Assembly: GCA_943735955.1 (NCBI GenBank)
Contig: OX030971.1
Span: 4,273,900 to 4,337,899, forward strand
Direction of reading: 5' to 3'
From: Piscicola geometra
Lineage: Eukaryota; Annelida; Clitellata; Hirudinida; Piscicolidae
DNA length: 64,000 nt
Shown here: piece after piece, positions 12,672 through 27,693 of the stretch
Layout: each line of letters begins with the position of its first letter
How positions within the stretch are numbered: the first letter of the stretch is position 1
Position numbers and translations under genes: made by a program
Notes under the pieces: generated by a model
Databases searched by the model: none
What the model saw: the letters and a program-made list of their open reading frames with translations, nothing else
What the model was told of the DNA's origin: nothing

Positions 12672-15600
12672 GACGATGAAGACGATGAAGACGATGAAGA
12701 CGATGAAGACGGTGAAGACGATAAAGACGATGAAGACGGTGAAGACGATGAAGACGATGAAGACGATGAAGACGGTGAAGACGATAAAGACGATAAAGAC
12801 GGTGAAGACGATGAAGACGATGAAGACGAACGATGAAGACGGTGAAGACGATGAAGACGATGAAGACGATGAAGACGATGAAGACGGTGGAGACGGTGAA
12901 GACAGTGAAGACGACGAAGAAGGTGAAGACGGTGAAGACGGTGAAGACGGTGAAGACGGTGATGACGATGAAGACGATGAAGACGATGAAGATGGTGAAG
13001 ACGATGAAGACGATGAAGACGATGAAGACGATGAAGACGGTGAAGACGATGAAGACGATGAAGAAAGTGAAGACGATGAAGACGATGAAGACGATGAAGA
13101 CGGTGAAGACGGTGAAGACGATGAAGACGGTGAAGACGATGAAGACGATGAAGACGGTGAAGATGATGAAAACGGTGAAGACGGTGAAGACGATGAAGAC
13201 GATGAAGACGATGAAGAAGGTGAAGACGGTGAAGACGGTGAAGACGGTGAAGACGATGAAGACGGTGAAGACGATGAAGACGGTGAAGAGGGTGAAGACG
13301 GTGAAGACGGTGAAGACGATGAAGACGGTGAAGACGATGAAGACGATGAAGACGGTGAAGACAGTGAAGACGATGAAGACGGTAAAGACGGTGAAGACGG
13401 TGAAGACGATGAAGACGGTGAAGAAGGTGAAGAGGGTGAAGACGATGAAGACGATGAAGACGGTAAAGACGATGAAGACGATGAAGACGATGAAGACGGT
13501 GAAGACGGTGAAGACGGTGAAGACGGTGAAGAGGGTGAAGACGATGAAGACGATGAAGACGGTGTAGACGATGAAGACGGTGAAGACGATGAAGAAGATG
13601 AAAACGATGAAGACGATGAAGACGATGAAGAAAATGAAGACGATGAAGACGATGAAGACGATGAAGACGAACGATGAAGACGGTGAAGACGATGAAGACG
13701 ATGAAGACGATGAAGACGATGAAGACGGTGGAGACGGTGAAGACGGTGAAGACGGTGAAGACGGTGAAGACGGTGAAGACGGTGAAGACGGTGAAGACGG
13801 TGAAGACGGTGAAGACGATGAAGACGATTAAGACGATGAAGACGGTGAAGACGATGAAGACGATGAAGACGATGAAGACGTTGAAGACGATGAAGACGAT
13901 GAAGAAAGTGAAGACGATGAAGACGATGAAGACGATGAAGACGGTGAAGACGGTGAAGACGGTGAAGACGATGAAGAGGGTGAAGACGATGAAGACGATG
14001 AAGACGGTGAAGACGATAAAGACGATAAAGACGGTGAAGACGATGAAGACGATGAAGACGATGAAGACGATGAAGACGGTGGAGACGGTGAAGACAGTGA
14101 AGACGACGAAGACGGTGAAGACGGTGAAGACGGTGAAGACGGTGAAGACGGTGAAGACGATGAAGACGATGAAGACGATGAAGACGGTGAAGACGATGAA
14201 GACGATGAAGACGATGAAGACGATGAAGACGATGACGACGGTGAAGACGATGAAGACGATGAAGAAAGTGAAGACGATGAAGACGATGAAGACGATGAAG
14301 ACGATGAAGACGATGACGACGGTGAAGACGATGAAGACGATGAAGAAAGTGAAGACGATGAAGACGATGAAGACGATGAAGACGATGAAGACGATGAAGA
14401 CGATGAAGACGATGAAGACGATGAAGACGGTGGAGACGGTGAAGACAGTGAAGACGACGAAGACGGTGAAGACGGTGAAGACGGTGAAGACGGTGAAGAC
14501 GGTGAAGACGATGAAGACGATGAAGACGATGAAGACGGTGAAGACGATGAAGACGATGAAGACGATGAAGACGATGAAGACGATGACGACGGTGAAGACG
14601 ATGTAGACGATGAAGAAAGTGAAGACGATGAAGACGATGAAGACGATGAAGACGATGAAGACGATGAAGACGGTGAAGACGATGAAGACGGTGAAGACGA
14701 TGAAGACGATGAAGACGGTGAAGATGATGAAAACGGTGAAGACGGTGAAGACGATGAAGACGATGAAGACGATGAAGACGATGAAGAAGGTGAAGACGGT
14801 GAAGACGGTGAAGACGGTGAAGACGATGAAGAGGGTGAAGACGATGAAGACGATGAAGACGGTGAAGACGGTGAAGACGATGAAGACGATGAAGACGATG
14901 AAGACGATGAAGACGATGAAGACGGTAAAGACGATGAAGACGATGAAGACGATGAAGACGGTGAAGACGGTGAAGACGGTGAAGACGGTGAAGAGGGTGA
15001 AGACGATGAAGACGATGAAGACGGTGTAGACGATGAAGACGGTGAAGACGATGAAGAAGATGAAAACGATGAAGACGATGAAGACGATGAAGAAAATGAA
15101 GACGATGAAGACGATGAAGACGATGAAGACGAACGATGAAGACGGTGAAGACGATGAAGACGATGAAGACGATGAAGACGATGAAGACGGTGGAGACGGT
15201 GAAGACGGTGAAGACGGTGAAGACGGTGAAGACGGTGAAGACGGTGAAGACGGTGAAGACGGTGAAGACGGTGAAGACGGTGAAGACGATGAAGACGATT
15301 AAGACGATGAAGACGGTGAAGACGATGAAGACGATGAAGACGATGAAGACGGTGAAGACGATGAAGACGATGAAGAAAGTGAAGACGATGAAGACGATGA
15401 AGACGATGAAGACGGTGAAGACGGTGAAGACGGTGAAGACGATGAAGAGGGTGAAGACGATGAAGACGATGAAGACGGTGAAGACGATAAAGACGATAAA
15501 GACGGTGAAGACGATGAAGACGATGAAGACGATGAAGACGATGAAGACGGTGGAGACGGTGAAGACAGTGAAGACGACGAAGACGGTGAAGACGGTGAAG

Positions 15601-17556
15601 ACGGTGAAGACGGTGAAGACGGTGAAGACGATGAAGACGATGAAGACGATGAAGACGGTGAAGACGATGAAGACGATGAAGACGATGAAGACGATGAAGA
15701 CGATGACGACGGTGAAGACGATGAAGACGATGAAGAAAGTGAAGACGATGAAGACGATGAAGACGATGAAGACGATGAAGACGATGACGACGGTGAAGAC
15801 GATGAAGACGATGAAGAAAGTGAAGACGATGAAGACGATGAAGACGATGAAGACGATGAAGACGATGAAGACGATGAAGACGATGAAGACGATGAAGACG
15901 GTGGAGACGGTGAAGACAGTGAAGACGACGAAGACGGTGAAGACGGTGAAGACGGTGAAGACGGTGAAGACGGTGAAGACGATGAAGACGATGAAGACGA
16001 TGAAGACGGTGAAGACGATGAAGACGATGAAGACGATGAAGACGATGAAGACGATGACGACGGTGAAGACGATGAAGACGATGAAGAAAGTGAAGACGAT
16101 GAAGACGATGAAGACGATGAAGACGATGAAGACGATGAAGACGGTGAAGACGATGAAGACGGTGAAGACGATGAAGACGATGAAGACGGTGAAGATGATG
16201 AAAACGGTGAAGACGGTGAAGACGATGAAGACGATGAAGACGATGAAGACGATGAAGAAGGTGAAGACGGTGAAGACGGTGAAGACGGTGAAGACGATGA
16301 AGAGGGTGAAGACGATGAAGACGATGAAGACGGTGAAGACGGTGAAGACGATGAAGACGATGAAGACGATGAAGACGATGAAGACGATGAAGACGGTGAA
16401 GACGATGAAGACGATGAAGAAAGTGAAGACGATGAAGACGATGAAGACGATGAAGACGATGAAGACGGTGAAGACGATGAAGACGATGAAGACGGTGAAG
16501 ACGGTGAAGACGGTGAAGACGGTGAAGACGGTGAAGACGGTGAAGACGATGAAGACGGTGAAGACGATGAAGACGATGAAGACGGTGAAGATGATGAAAA
16601 CGGTGAAGACGGTGAAGACGATGAAGACGATGAAGACGATGAAGACGATGAAGAAGGTGAAGACGGTGAAGACGGTGAAGACGGTGAAGACGATGAAGAG
16701 GGTGAAGACGATGAAGACGATGAAGACGATGAAGACGAACGATGAAGACGGTGAAGACGATGAAGACGATGAAGACGATGAAGACGATGAAGACGGTGGA
16801 GACGGTGAAGACGGTGAAGACGGTGAAGACGGTGAAGACGGTGAAGACGGTGAAGACGGTGAAGACGATGAAGACGATGAAGACGATGAAGACGATGAAG
16901 ACGATGAAGACGATGAAGACGATGAAGACGATGACGACGGTGAAGACGATGAAGACGATGAAGAAAGTGAAGACGATGAAGACGATGAAGACGATGAAGA
17001 CGATGAAGACGATGAAGACGGTGAAGATGATGAAAACGGTGAAGACGGTGAAGACGATGAAGACGATGAAGACGGTGAAGATGATGAAAACGGTGAAGAC
17101 GGTGAAGACGATGAAGACGATGAAGACGATGAAGACGATGAAGAAGTTGAAGACGGTGAAGACGGTGAAGACGGTGAAGACGATGAAGAGGGTGAAGACG
17201 ATGAAGACGATGAAGACGGTGAAGACGATGAAGACGATGAAGACGGTGAAGACGATGAAGAAGATGAAGACGATGAAGACGATGAAGACGATGAAGACGG
17301 TGAAGACGATGAAGACGATGAAGACGGTGAAGACGGTGAAGACGGTGAAGACGGTGAAGACGGTGAAGACGATGAAGACGGTGAAGACGATGAAGACGGT
17401 GAAAAGGGTGAAGACGGTGAAGACGATGACGACGGTGAAGACGATGAAGAAGGTGAAGACGGTGAAGACGGTGAAGACGATGAAGACAGTGAACACGGTG
17501 AAGACGATGAAGACGGTGAAGACGATGAAGACGGTGAAGACGATGAAGACGATGAA

Positions 17557-18178
17557 AGGTGTTGGTTGATATAGACAGCAGTTAAAATAAAATTGTTTCA
17601 ATCTTATCGTCTCTTATACGGCCTTATTTTCGTTTCACAAAAATTGAAACTCGATGTCTCACGCTAGTTAACTCTTGTATATTCTATAGGTATAGGCATG
17701 CTTCGAAACTCAAGATAATAAAGTTTCAAATGGCAACTCTTGTCAAATGAACTTATTTTGAAATTTGTCTCATGATTGAACGAACGATTTTTAAAAAATT
17801 TAATTATTAAATTTTTTTCACTGGCAATGAAATTCCACGCTAGGCCGAGATCCTCGCCGCTCCGGTCGAATGCGCGAGAAAACATGTTTTAATCGGCTTG
17901 GGTCCCATTGAAACGCGATTATAATCTGTAAATTTACTCTTAATTTTCTAAGACTTTCAAGTTTTTCAACGGCATCCGCCGTCGCATCTCCTATCTCCCT
18001 CGATGACCTCTCACTTAGCGTATTAACATCTCGTTTCGATCTTATCGTCTATTTATCGAGAATAAAATTTTTTTTGCTTTATTCACTTCCCTTAGTTAAG
18101 GAAAAAAGATAGATATGACCCCGCGGGCAGTCTCCGGGAAACCAAAGATTTTGGATTCCGGGTGAAGTATGGTTGCAA
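17557..18178. repeat. 622-bp spacer, copy 6 (subfamily with copy 8)
   Basis: GTGTTGG class. It shares three diagnostic bases only with copy 8: AACATCTCG, CACTTCCC and GGGAAACCAAAG. The last restores the canonical 18S reading where other copies have AAACGAAAG, so this subfamily may be closer to the ancestral form. Confidence 0.95.
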
Positions 18179-20463
18179 GACGATGAAGACGATGAAGACG
18201 ATGAAGACGATGAAGACGGTGAAGACGATAAAGACGATAAAGACGGTGAAGACGATGAAGACGATGAAGACGAACGATGAAGACGGTGAAGACGATGAAG
18301 ACGATGAAGACGATGAAGACGATGAAGACGGTGGAGACGGTGAAGACGGTGAAGACGGTGAAGACGGTGAAGACGGTGAAGACGGTGAAGACGGTGAAGA
18401 CGGTGAAGACGATGAAGACGATGACGACGATGAAGACGGTGAAGACGATGAAGACGATGAAGACGATGAAGACGATGAAGACGGTGAAGACGATGAAGAC
18501 GATGAAGAAAGTGAAGACGATGAAGACGATGAAGACGATGAAGACGGTGAAGACGGTGAAGACGGTGAAGACGATGAAGACGGTGAAGACGATGAAGACG
18601 ATGAAGACGGTGAAGATGATGAAAACGGTGAAGACGGTGAAGACGATGAAGACGATGAAGACGATGAAGACGATGAAGAAGGTGAAGACGGTGAAGACGG
18701 TGAAGACGGTGAAGACGATGAAGACGGTGAAGACGATAAAGACGATAAAGACGATAAAGACGGTGAAGACGATGAAGACGAACGATGAAGACGGTGAAGA
18801 CGATGAAGACGATGAAGACGATGAAGACGGTGGAGACGGTGAAGACAGTGAAGACGACGAAGACGGTGAAGACGGTGAAGACGGTGAAGACGGTGAAGAC
18901 GATGAAGACGATGAAGACGATGAAGACGGTGAAGACGATGAAGACGATGAAGACGATGAAGACGATGAAGACGATGAAGACGATGAAGACGGTGAAGACG
19001 ATGAAGACGATGAAGAAAGTGAAGACGATGAAGACGATGAAGACGATGAAGACGATGAAGACGATGAAGACGGTGAAGACGATGAAGACGATGAAGACGA
19101 GAAAGACGATGAAGAAGGTGAAGACGGTGAAGACGGTGAAGACGGTGAAGACGATGAAGAGGGTGAAGACGATGAAGACGGTGAAGACGGTGAAGACGAT
19201 GAAGACGATGAAGACGGTGAAGACGATGAAGAAGATGAAGACGATGAAGACGATTAAGTTGATGAAAACGGTGAAGACGATGAAGACGGTGAAGACGATG
19301 AAGACGATGAAGACGGTGAAGATGATGAAAACGGTGAAGACGATGAAGACGGTGAAGACGATGAAGACGATGAAGACGGTGAAGATGATGAAAACGGTGA
19401 AGACGGTGAAGACGATGAAGACGATGAAGACGATGAAGAAGGTGAAGACGGTGAAGACGGTGAAGACGGTGAAGACGATGAAGACGGTGAAGACGATGAA
19501 GACGGTGAAAAGGGTGAAGACGGTGAAGACGATGAAGACGGTGAAGACGATGAAGACGATGAAGACGGTGAAGACAGTGAAGACGATGAAGACGGTAAAG
19601 ACGGTGAAGACGGTGAAGACGGTGAAGAGGGTGAAGACGATGAAGACGATGAAGACGGTGTAGACGATGAAGACGATGAAGACGGTGAAGACGATGAAGA
19701 AGATGAAGACGATGAAGACGATGAAGACGATGAAGACGATGAAGACGATGAAGACGGTGAAGACGATGAAGACGATGAAGAAAGTGAAGACGATGAAGAC
19801 GATGAAGACGATGAAGACGGTGAAGACGGTGAAGACGATGAAGACGGTGAAGACGATGAAGACGATGAAGACGGTGAAGATGATGAAAACGGTGAAGACG
19901 GTGAAGACGATGAAGACGATGAAGACGATGAAGAAGGTGAAGACGGTGAAGACGGTGAAGACGGTGAAGACGGTGAAGACGATGAAGACGGTGAAGACGA
20001 TGAAGACGGTGAAGAGGGTGAAGACGGTGAAGACGGTGAAGACGATGAAGACGGTGAAGACGATGAAGACGATGAAGACGGTGAAGACAGTGAAGACGAT
20101 GAAGACGGTAAAGACGGTGAAGACGGTGAAGACGATGAAGACGGTGAAGAGGGTGAAGAGGGTGAAGACGATGAAGACGATGAAGACGGTAAAGACGATG
20201 AAGACGATGAAGACGATGAAGACGGTGAAGACGGTGAAGACGGTGAAGACGGTGAAGAGGGTGAAGACGATGAAGACGATGAAGACGGTGTAGACGATGA
20301 AGACGATGAAGACGGTGAAGACGATGAAGAAGATGAAGACGATGAAGACGATGAAGACGATGAAGACGGTGAAGACGGTGAAGACGATGAAGACGGTGAA
20401 GACGGTGAAGACGATGAAGACGGTGAAGACGATGAAGACGGTGAAGACGATGAAGACGATGAA

Positions 20464-21085
20464 AGGTGTTTGTTGATATAGACAGCAGTTAAAATAAAAT
20501 TGTTTCAATCTTATCGTCTCTTATACGGCCTTATTTTCGTTTCACAAAAATTGAAACTCGATGTCTCACGCTAGTTAACTCTTGTATATTCTATAGGTAT
20601 AGGCATGCTTCGAAACTCAAGATAATAAAGTTTCAAATGGCAACTCTTGTCAAATGAACTTATTTTGAAATTTGTCTCATGATTGAACGAACGATTTTTA
20701 AAAAATTTAATTATTAAATTTTTTTCACTGGCAATGAAATTCCACGCTAGGCCGAGATCCTCGCCGCTCCGGTCGAATGCGCGAGAAAACATGTTTTAAT
20801 CGGCTTGGGTCCCATTGAAACGCGATTATAATCTGTAAATTTACTCTTAATTTTCTAAGACTTTCAAGTTTTTCAACGGCATCCGCCGTCGCATCTCCTA
20901 TCTCCCTCGATGACCTCTCACTTAGCGTATTAACAACTCGTTTCGATCTTATCGTCTATTTATCGAGAATAAAATTTTTTTTGCTTTATTCACCTCCCTT
21001 AGTTAAGGAAAAAAGATAGATATGACCCCGCGGGCAGTCTCCGGGAAACGAAAGATTTTGGATTCCGGGTGAAGTATGGTTGCAA
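20464..21085. repeat. 622-bp spacer, copy 7
   Basis: GTGTTTG class with no obvious private changes; it is close to the consensus of the majority subfamily. Length is exactly 622 bp. Confidence 0.95.
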
Positions 21086-24000
21086 GACGATGAAGACGAT
21101 GAAGACGATGAAGACGATGAAGACGGTGAAGACGATAAAGACGATAAAGACGGTGAAGACGATGAAGACGATGAAGACGAACTAAGAAGACGGTGAAGAC
21201 GATGAAGACGATGAAGACGATGAAGACGATGAAGACGATGAAGACGGTGAAGACGATAAAGACGATAAAGACGGTGAAGACGATGAAGACGATGAAGACG
21301 AACGATGAAGACGGTGAAGACGATGAAGACGATGAAGACGATGAAGACGATGAAGACGGTGGAGACGGTGAAGACAGTGAAGACGACGAAGAAGGTGAAG
21401 ACGGTGAAGACGGTGAAGACGGTGAAGACGATGAAGACGATGAAGACGATGAAGACGGTGAAGACGATGAAGACGATGAAGACGATGAAGACGATGAAGA
21501 CGATGAAGACGGTGAAGACGATGAAGACGATGAAGAAAGTGAAGACGATGAAGACGATGAAGACGATGAAGACGGTGAAGACGGTGAAGACGATGAAGAC
21601 GGTGAAGACGATGAAGACGATGAAGACGGTGAAGATGATGAAAACGGTGAAGACGGTGAAGACGATGAAGACGATGAAGACGATGAAGAAGGTGAAGACG
21701 GTGAAGACGGTGAAGACGGTGAAGACGATGAAGACGGTGAAGACGATGAAGACGGTGAAGAGGGTGAAGACGGTGAAGACGGTGAAGACGATGAAGACGG
21801 TGAAGACGATGAAGACGATGAAGACGGTGAAGATGATGAAAACGGTGAAGACGGTGAAGACGATGAAGACGATGAAGACGATGAAGAAGGTGAAGACGGT
21901 GAAGACGGTGAAGACGGTGAAGACGATGAAGACGGTGAAGACGATGAAGACGGTGAAGAGGGTGAAGACGGTGAAGACGATGAAGACGGTGAAGACGATG
22001 AAGACGATGAAGACGGTGAAGACAGTGAAGACGATGAAGACGGTAAAGACGGTGAAGACGGTGAAGACGATGAAGACGGTGAAGAGGGTGAAGAGGGTGA
22101 AGACGATGAAGACGATGAAGACGGTAAAGACGATGAAGACGATGAAGACGATGAAGACGGTGAAGACGGTGAAGACGGTGAAGAGGGTGAAGACGATGAA
22201 GACGATGAAGACGGTGTAGACGATGAAGACGGTGAAGACGATGAAGAAGATGAAAACGATGAAGACGATGAAGACGATGAAGAAAATGAAGACGATGAAG
22301 ACGATGAAGACGATGAAGACGAACGATGAAGACGGTGAAGACGATGAAGACGATGAAGACGATGAAGACGATGAAGACGGTGGAGACGGTGAAGACGGTG
22401 AAGACGGTGAAGACGGTGAAGACGGTGAAGACGGTGAAGACGGTGAAGACGGTGAAGACGATGAAGACGATGAAGACGATGAAGACGGTGAAGACGGTGA
22501 AGACGATGAAGACGATGAAGACGATGAAGACGATGAAGACGATGAAGTCGGTGAAGACGATGAAGACGATGAAGAAAGTGAAGACGATGAAGACGATGAA
22601 GACGATGAAGACGGTGAAGACGGTGAAGACGGTGAAGACGATGAAGACGGTGAAGACGATGAAGTTGATGAAGACGGTGAAGATGATGAAAACGGTGAAG
22701 ACGGTGAAGACGATGAAGACGATGAAGACGATGAAGACGATGAAGAAGGTGAAGACGGTGAAGACGGTGAAGACGGTGAAGACGATGAAGAGGGTGAAGA
22801 CGATGAAGACGATGAAGACGGTGAAGACGATAAAGACGATAAAGACGGTGAAGACGATGAAGACGATGAAGACGAACGATGAAGACGGTGAAGACGATGA
22901 AGACGATGAAGACGATGAAGACGATGAAGACGGTGGAGACGGTGAAGACAGTGAAGACGACGAAGACGGTGAAGACGGTGAAGACGGTGAAGACGGTGAA
23001 GACGGTGAAGACGATGAAGACGATGAAGACGATGAAGACGGTGAAGACGATGAAGACGATGAAGACGATGAAGACGATGAAGACGATGACGACGGTGAAG
23101 ACGATGAAGACGATGAAGAAAGTGAAGACGATGAAGACGATGAAGACGATGAAGACGATGAAGACGATGAAGACGGTGAAGACGATGAAGACGGTGAAGA
23201 CGATGAAGACGATGAAGACGGTGAAGATGATGAAAACGGTGAAGACGGTGAAGACGATGAAGACGATGAAGACGATGAAGACGATGAAGAAGGTGAAGAC
23301 GGTGAAGACGGTGAAGACGGTGAAGACGATGAAGAGGGTGAAGACGATGAAGACGATGAAGACGGTGAAGACGGTGAAGACGATGAAGACGATGAAGACG
23401 ATGAAGACGATGAAGACGATGAAGACGGTGAAGACGATGAAGACGATGAAGAAAGTGAAGACGATGAAGACGATGAAGACGATGAAGACGGTGAAGACGG
23501 TGAAGACGGTGAAGACGATGAAGACGGTGAAGACGGTGAAGACGATGAAGACGATGAAGACGGTGAAGATGATGAAAACGGTGAAGACGGTGAAGACGAT
23601 GAAGACGATGAAGACGATGAAGACGATGAAGAAGGTGAAGACGGTGAAGACGGTGAAGACGGTGAAGACGATGAAGAGGGTGAAGACGATGAAGACGATG
23701 AAGACGGTGAAGACGATAAAGACGATAAAGACGGTGAAGACGATGAAGACGATGAAGACGAACGATGAAGACGGTGAAGACGATGAAGACGATGAAGACG
23801 ATGAAGACGATGAAGACGGTGGAGACGGTGAAGACAGTGAAGACGACGAAGACGGTGAAGACGGTGAAGACGGTGAAGACGGTGAAGACGGTGAAGACGA
23901 TGAAGACGATGAAGACGATGAAGACGGTGAAGACGATGAAGACGATGAAGACGATGAAGACGATGAAGACGATGAAGACGATGACGACGGTGAAGACGAT

Positions 24001-27000
24001 GAAGACGATGAAGAAAGTAAAGACGATGAAGACGATGAAGACGATGAAGACGATGAAGACGATGAAGACGGTGAAGACGATGAAGACGGTGAAGACGATG
24101 AAGACGATGAAGACGGTGAAGATGATGAAAACGGTGAAGACGGTGAAGACGATGAAGACGATGAAGACGATGAAGACGATGAAGAAGGTGAAGACGGTGA
24201 AGACGGTGAAGACGGTGAAGAAGATGAAGAGGGTGAAGACGATGAAGACGATGAAGACGGTGAAGACGATGAAGACGGTGAAGACGATGAAGACGATGAA
24301 GACGGTGAAGACGGTGAAGACAGTGAAGACGATGAAGACGGTAAAGACGGTGAAGACGGTGAAGACGATGAAGACGGTGAAGAGGGTGAAGAGGGTGAAG
24401 AGGGTGAAGACGATGAAGACGATGAAGACGGTAAAGACGATGAAGACGATGAAGACGGTGAAGACGATGAAGAAGATGAAAACGATGAAGACGATGAAGA
24501 CGATGAAGAAAATGAAGACGATGAAGACGATGAAGACGATGAAGACGGTGAAGACGATGAAGACGATGAAGACGATGAAGACGGTGAAGACGATGAAGAC
24601 GATGAAGAAGGTGAAGACGGTGAAGACGGTGAAGACGGTGAAGACGGTGAAGACGGTGAAGACGGTGAAGACGATGAAGACGGTGAAGACGATGAAGACG
24701 ATGAAGACGGTGAAGATGATGAAAACGGTGAAGACGGTGAAGACGATGAAGACGATGAAGACGATGAAGACGATGAAGAAGGTGAAGACGGTGAAGACGG
24801 TGAAGACGGTGAAGACGATGAAGAGGGTGAAGACGATGAAGACGATGAAGACGGTGAAGACGATAAAGACGATAAAGACGGTGAAGACGATGAAGACGAT
24901 GAAGACGAACGATGAAGACGGTGAAGACGATGAAGACGATGAAGACGATGAAGACGATGAAGACGGTGGAGACGGTGAAGACAGTGAAGACGACGAAGAC
25001 GGTGAAGACGGTGAAGACGGTGAAGACGGTGAAGACGGTGAAGACGATGAAGACGATGAAGACGATGAAGACGGTGAAGACGATGAAGACGATGAAGACG
25101 ATGAAGACGATGAAGACGATGAAGACGATGACGACGGTGAAGACGATGAAGACGATGAAGAAAGTAAAGACGATGAAGACGATGAAGACGATGAAGACGA
25201 TGAAGACGGTGAAGACGATGAAGACGGTGAAGACGATGAAGACGATGAAGACGGTGAAGATGATGAAAACGGTGAAGACGGTGAAGACGATGAAGACGAT
25301 GAAGACGATGAAGACGATGAAGAAGGTGAAGACGGTGAAGACGGTGAAGACGGTGAAGACGATGAAGAGGGTGAAGACGATGAAGACGATGAAGACGGTG
25401 AAGACGATGAAGACGGTGAAGACGATGAAGACGATGAAGACGGTGAAGACGGTGAAGACAGTGAAGACGATGAAGACGGTAAAGACGGTGAAGACGGTGA
25501 AGACGATGAAGACGGTGAAGAGGGTGAAGAGGGTGAAGAGGGTGAAGACGATGAAGACGATGAAGACGGTAAAGACGATGAAGACGATGAAGACGGTGAA
25601 GACGATGAAGAAGATGAAAACGATGAAGACGATGAAGACGATGAAGAAAATGAAGACGATGAAGACGATGAAGACGATGAAGACGGTGAAGACGATGAAG
25701 ACGATGAAGACGATGAAGACGGTGAAGACGATGAAGACGATGAAGAAGGTGAAGACGGTGAAGACGGTGAAGACGGTGAAGACGGTGAAGACGGTGAAGA
25801 CGGTGAAGACGATGAAGACGGTGAAGACGATAAAGACGGTGAAAAGGGTGAAGACGGTGAAGACGATGACGACGGTGAAGACGATGAAGACGATGAAGAC
25901 GGTGAAGACGGTGAAGACAGTGAAGACGATGAAGACGGTAAAGACGGTGAAGACGGTGAAGACGATGAAGACGGTGAAGAGGGTGAAGAGGGTGAAGAGG
26001 GTGAAGACGATGAAGACGATGAAGACGGTAAAGACGATGAAGACGATGAAGACGGTGAAGACGATGAAGAAGATGAAAACGATGAAGACGATGAAGACGA
26101 TGAAGAAAATGAAGACGATGAAGACGATGAAGACGATGAAGACGGTGAAGACGATGAAGACGATGAAGACGATGAAGACGGTGAAGACGATGAAGACGAT
26201 GAAGAAGGTGAAGACGGTGAAGACGGTGAAGACGGTGAAGACGGTGAAGACGATGAAGACAGTGAAGACGGTGAAGACGATGAAGACGGTGAAGACGATG
26301 AAGACGATGAAGACGATGAAGACGAACGATGAAGACGGTGAAGACGATGAAGACGATGAAGACGATGAAGACGATGAAGACGGTGGAGACGGTGAAGACA
26401 GTGAAGACGACGAAGACGGTGAAGACGGTGAAGACGGTGAAGACGGTGAAGACAATGAAGACGATGAAGACGATGAAGACGGTGAAGACGATGAAGACGA
26501 TGAAGACGATGAAGACGGTGAAGACGGTGAAGACGGTGAAGACGGTGAAGACGATGAAGACGGTGAAGACGATAAAGACGGTGAAAAGGGTGAAGACGGT
26601 GAAGACGATGACGACGGTGAAGACGATGAAGACGATGAAGACGGTGAAGACGGTGAAGACAGTGAAGACGATGAAGACGGTAAAGACGGTGAAGACGGTG
26701 AAGACGATGAAGACGGTGAAGAGGGTGAAGAGGGTGAAGAGGGTGAAGACGATGAAGACGATGAAGACGGTAAAGACGATGAAGACGATGAAGACGGTGA
26801 AGACGATGAAGAAGATGAAAACGATGAAGATGATGAAGACGATGAAGAAAATGAAGACGATGAAGACGATGAAGACGATGAAGACGGTGAAGACGATGAA
26901 GACGATGAAGACGATGAAGACGGTGAAGACGATGAAGACGATGAAGAAGGTGAAGACGGTGAAGACGGTGAAGACGGTGAAGACGGTGAAGACGATGAAG

Positions 27001-27071
27001 ACAGTGAAGACGGTGAAGACGATGAAGACGGTGAAGACGATGAAGACGGTGAAGACGATGAAGACGATGAA

Positions 27072-27693
27072 AGGTGTTGGTTGATATAGACAGCAGTTAA
27101 AATAAAATTGTTTCAATCTTATCGTCTCTTATACGGCCTTATTTTCGTTTCACAAAAATTGAAACTCGATGTCTCACGCTAGTTAACTCTTGTATATTCT
27201 ATAGGTATAGGCATGCTTCGAAACTCAAGATAATAAAGTTTCAAATGGCAACTCTTGTCAAATGAACTTATTTTGAAATTTGTCTCATGATTGAACGAAC
27301 GATTTTTTAAAAATTTAATTATTAAATTTTTTTCACTGGCAATGAAATTCCACGCTAGGCCGAGATCCTCGCCGCTCCGGTCGAATGCGCGAGAAAACAT
27401 GTTTTAATCGGCTTGGGTCCCATTGAAACGCGATTATAATCTGTAAATTTACTCTTAATTTTCTAAGACTTTCAAGTTTTTCAACGGCATCCGCCGTCGC
27501 ATCTCCTATCTCCCTCGATGACCTCTCACTTAGCGTATTAACATCTCGTTTCGATCTTATCGTCTATTTATCGAGAATAAAAATTTTTTTGCTTTATTCA
27601 CTTCCCTTAGTTAAGGAAAAAAGATAGATATGACCCCGCGGGCAGTCTCCGGGAAACCAAAGATTTTGGATTCCGGGTGAAGTATGGTTGCAA
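27072..27693. repeat. 622-bp spacer, copy 8 (subfamily with copy 6)
   Basis: GTGTTGG class. It carries the AACATCTCG, CACTTCCC and AAACCAAAG diagnostics of copy 6, plus the CGATTTTTTAAAAA reading of copy 1 and the ATAAAAATTTTTTTGC reading of copy 3. This mosaic pattern suggests exchange between copies. It precedes the last 9-bp block, which ends without the usual AGGTGTT edge. Confidence 0.95.

Noticed and set aside
21003..27116. Minus-strand open frame of about 2,000 codons (Ile-Val-Phe / Arg-Leu-His / Ser-rich), and the plus-strand Glu-Asp or Lys-Thr frames of the same array
   Set aside because: The 9-bp unit has no stop in five of six frames, and the 4-bp markers rotate the frame, so no one protein frame is kept. 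Composition explains the openness.
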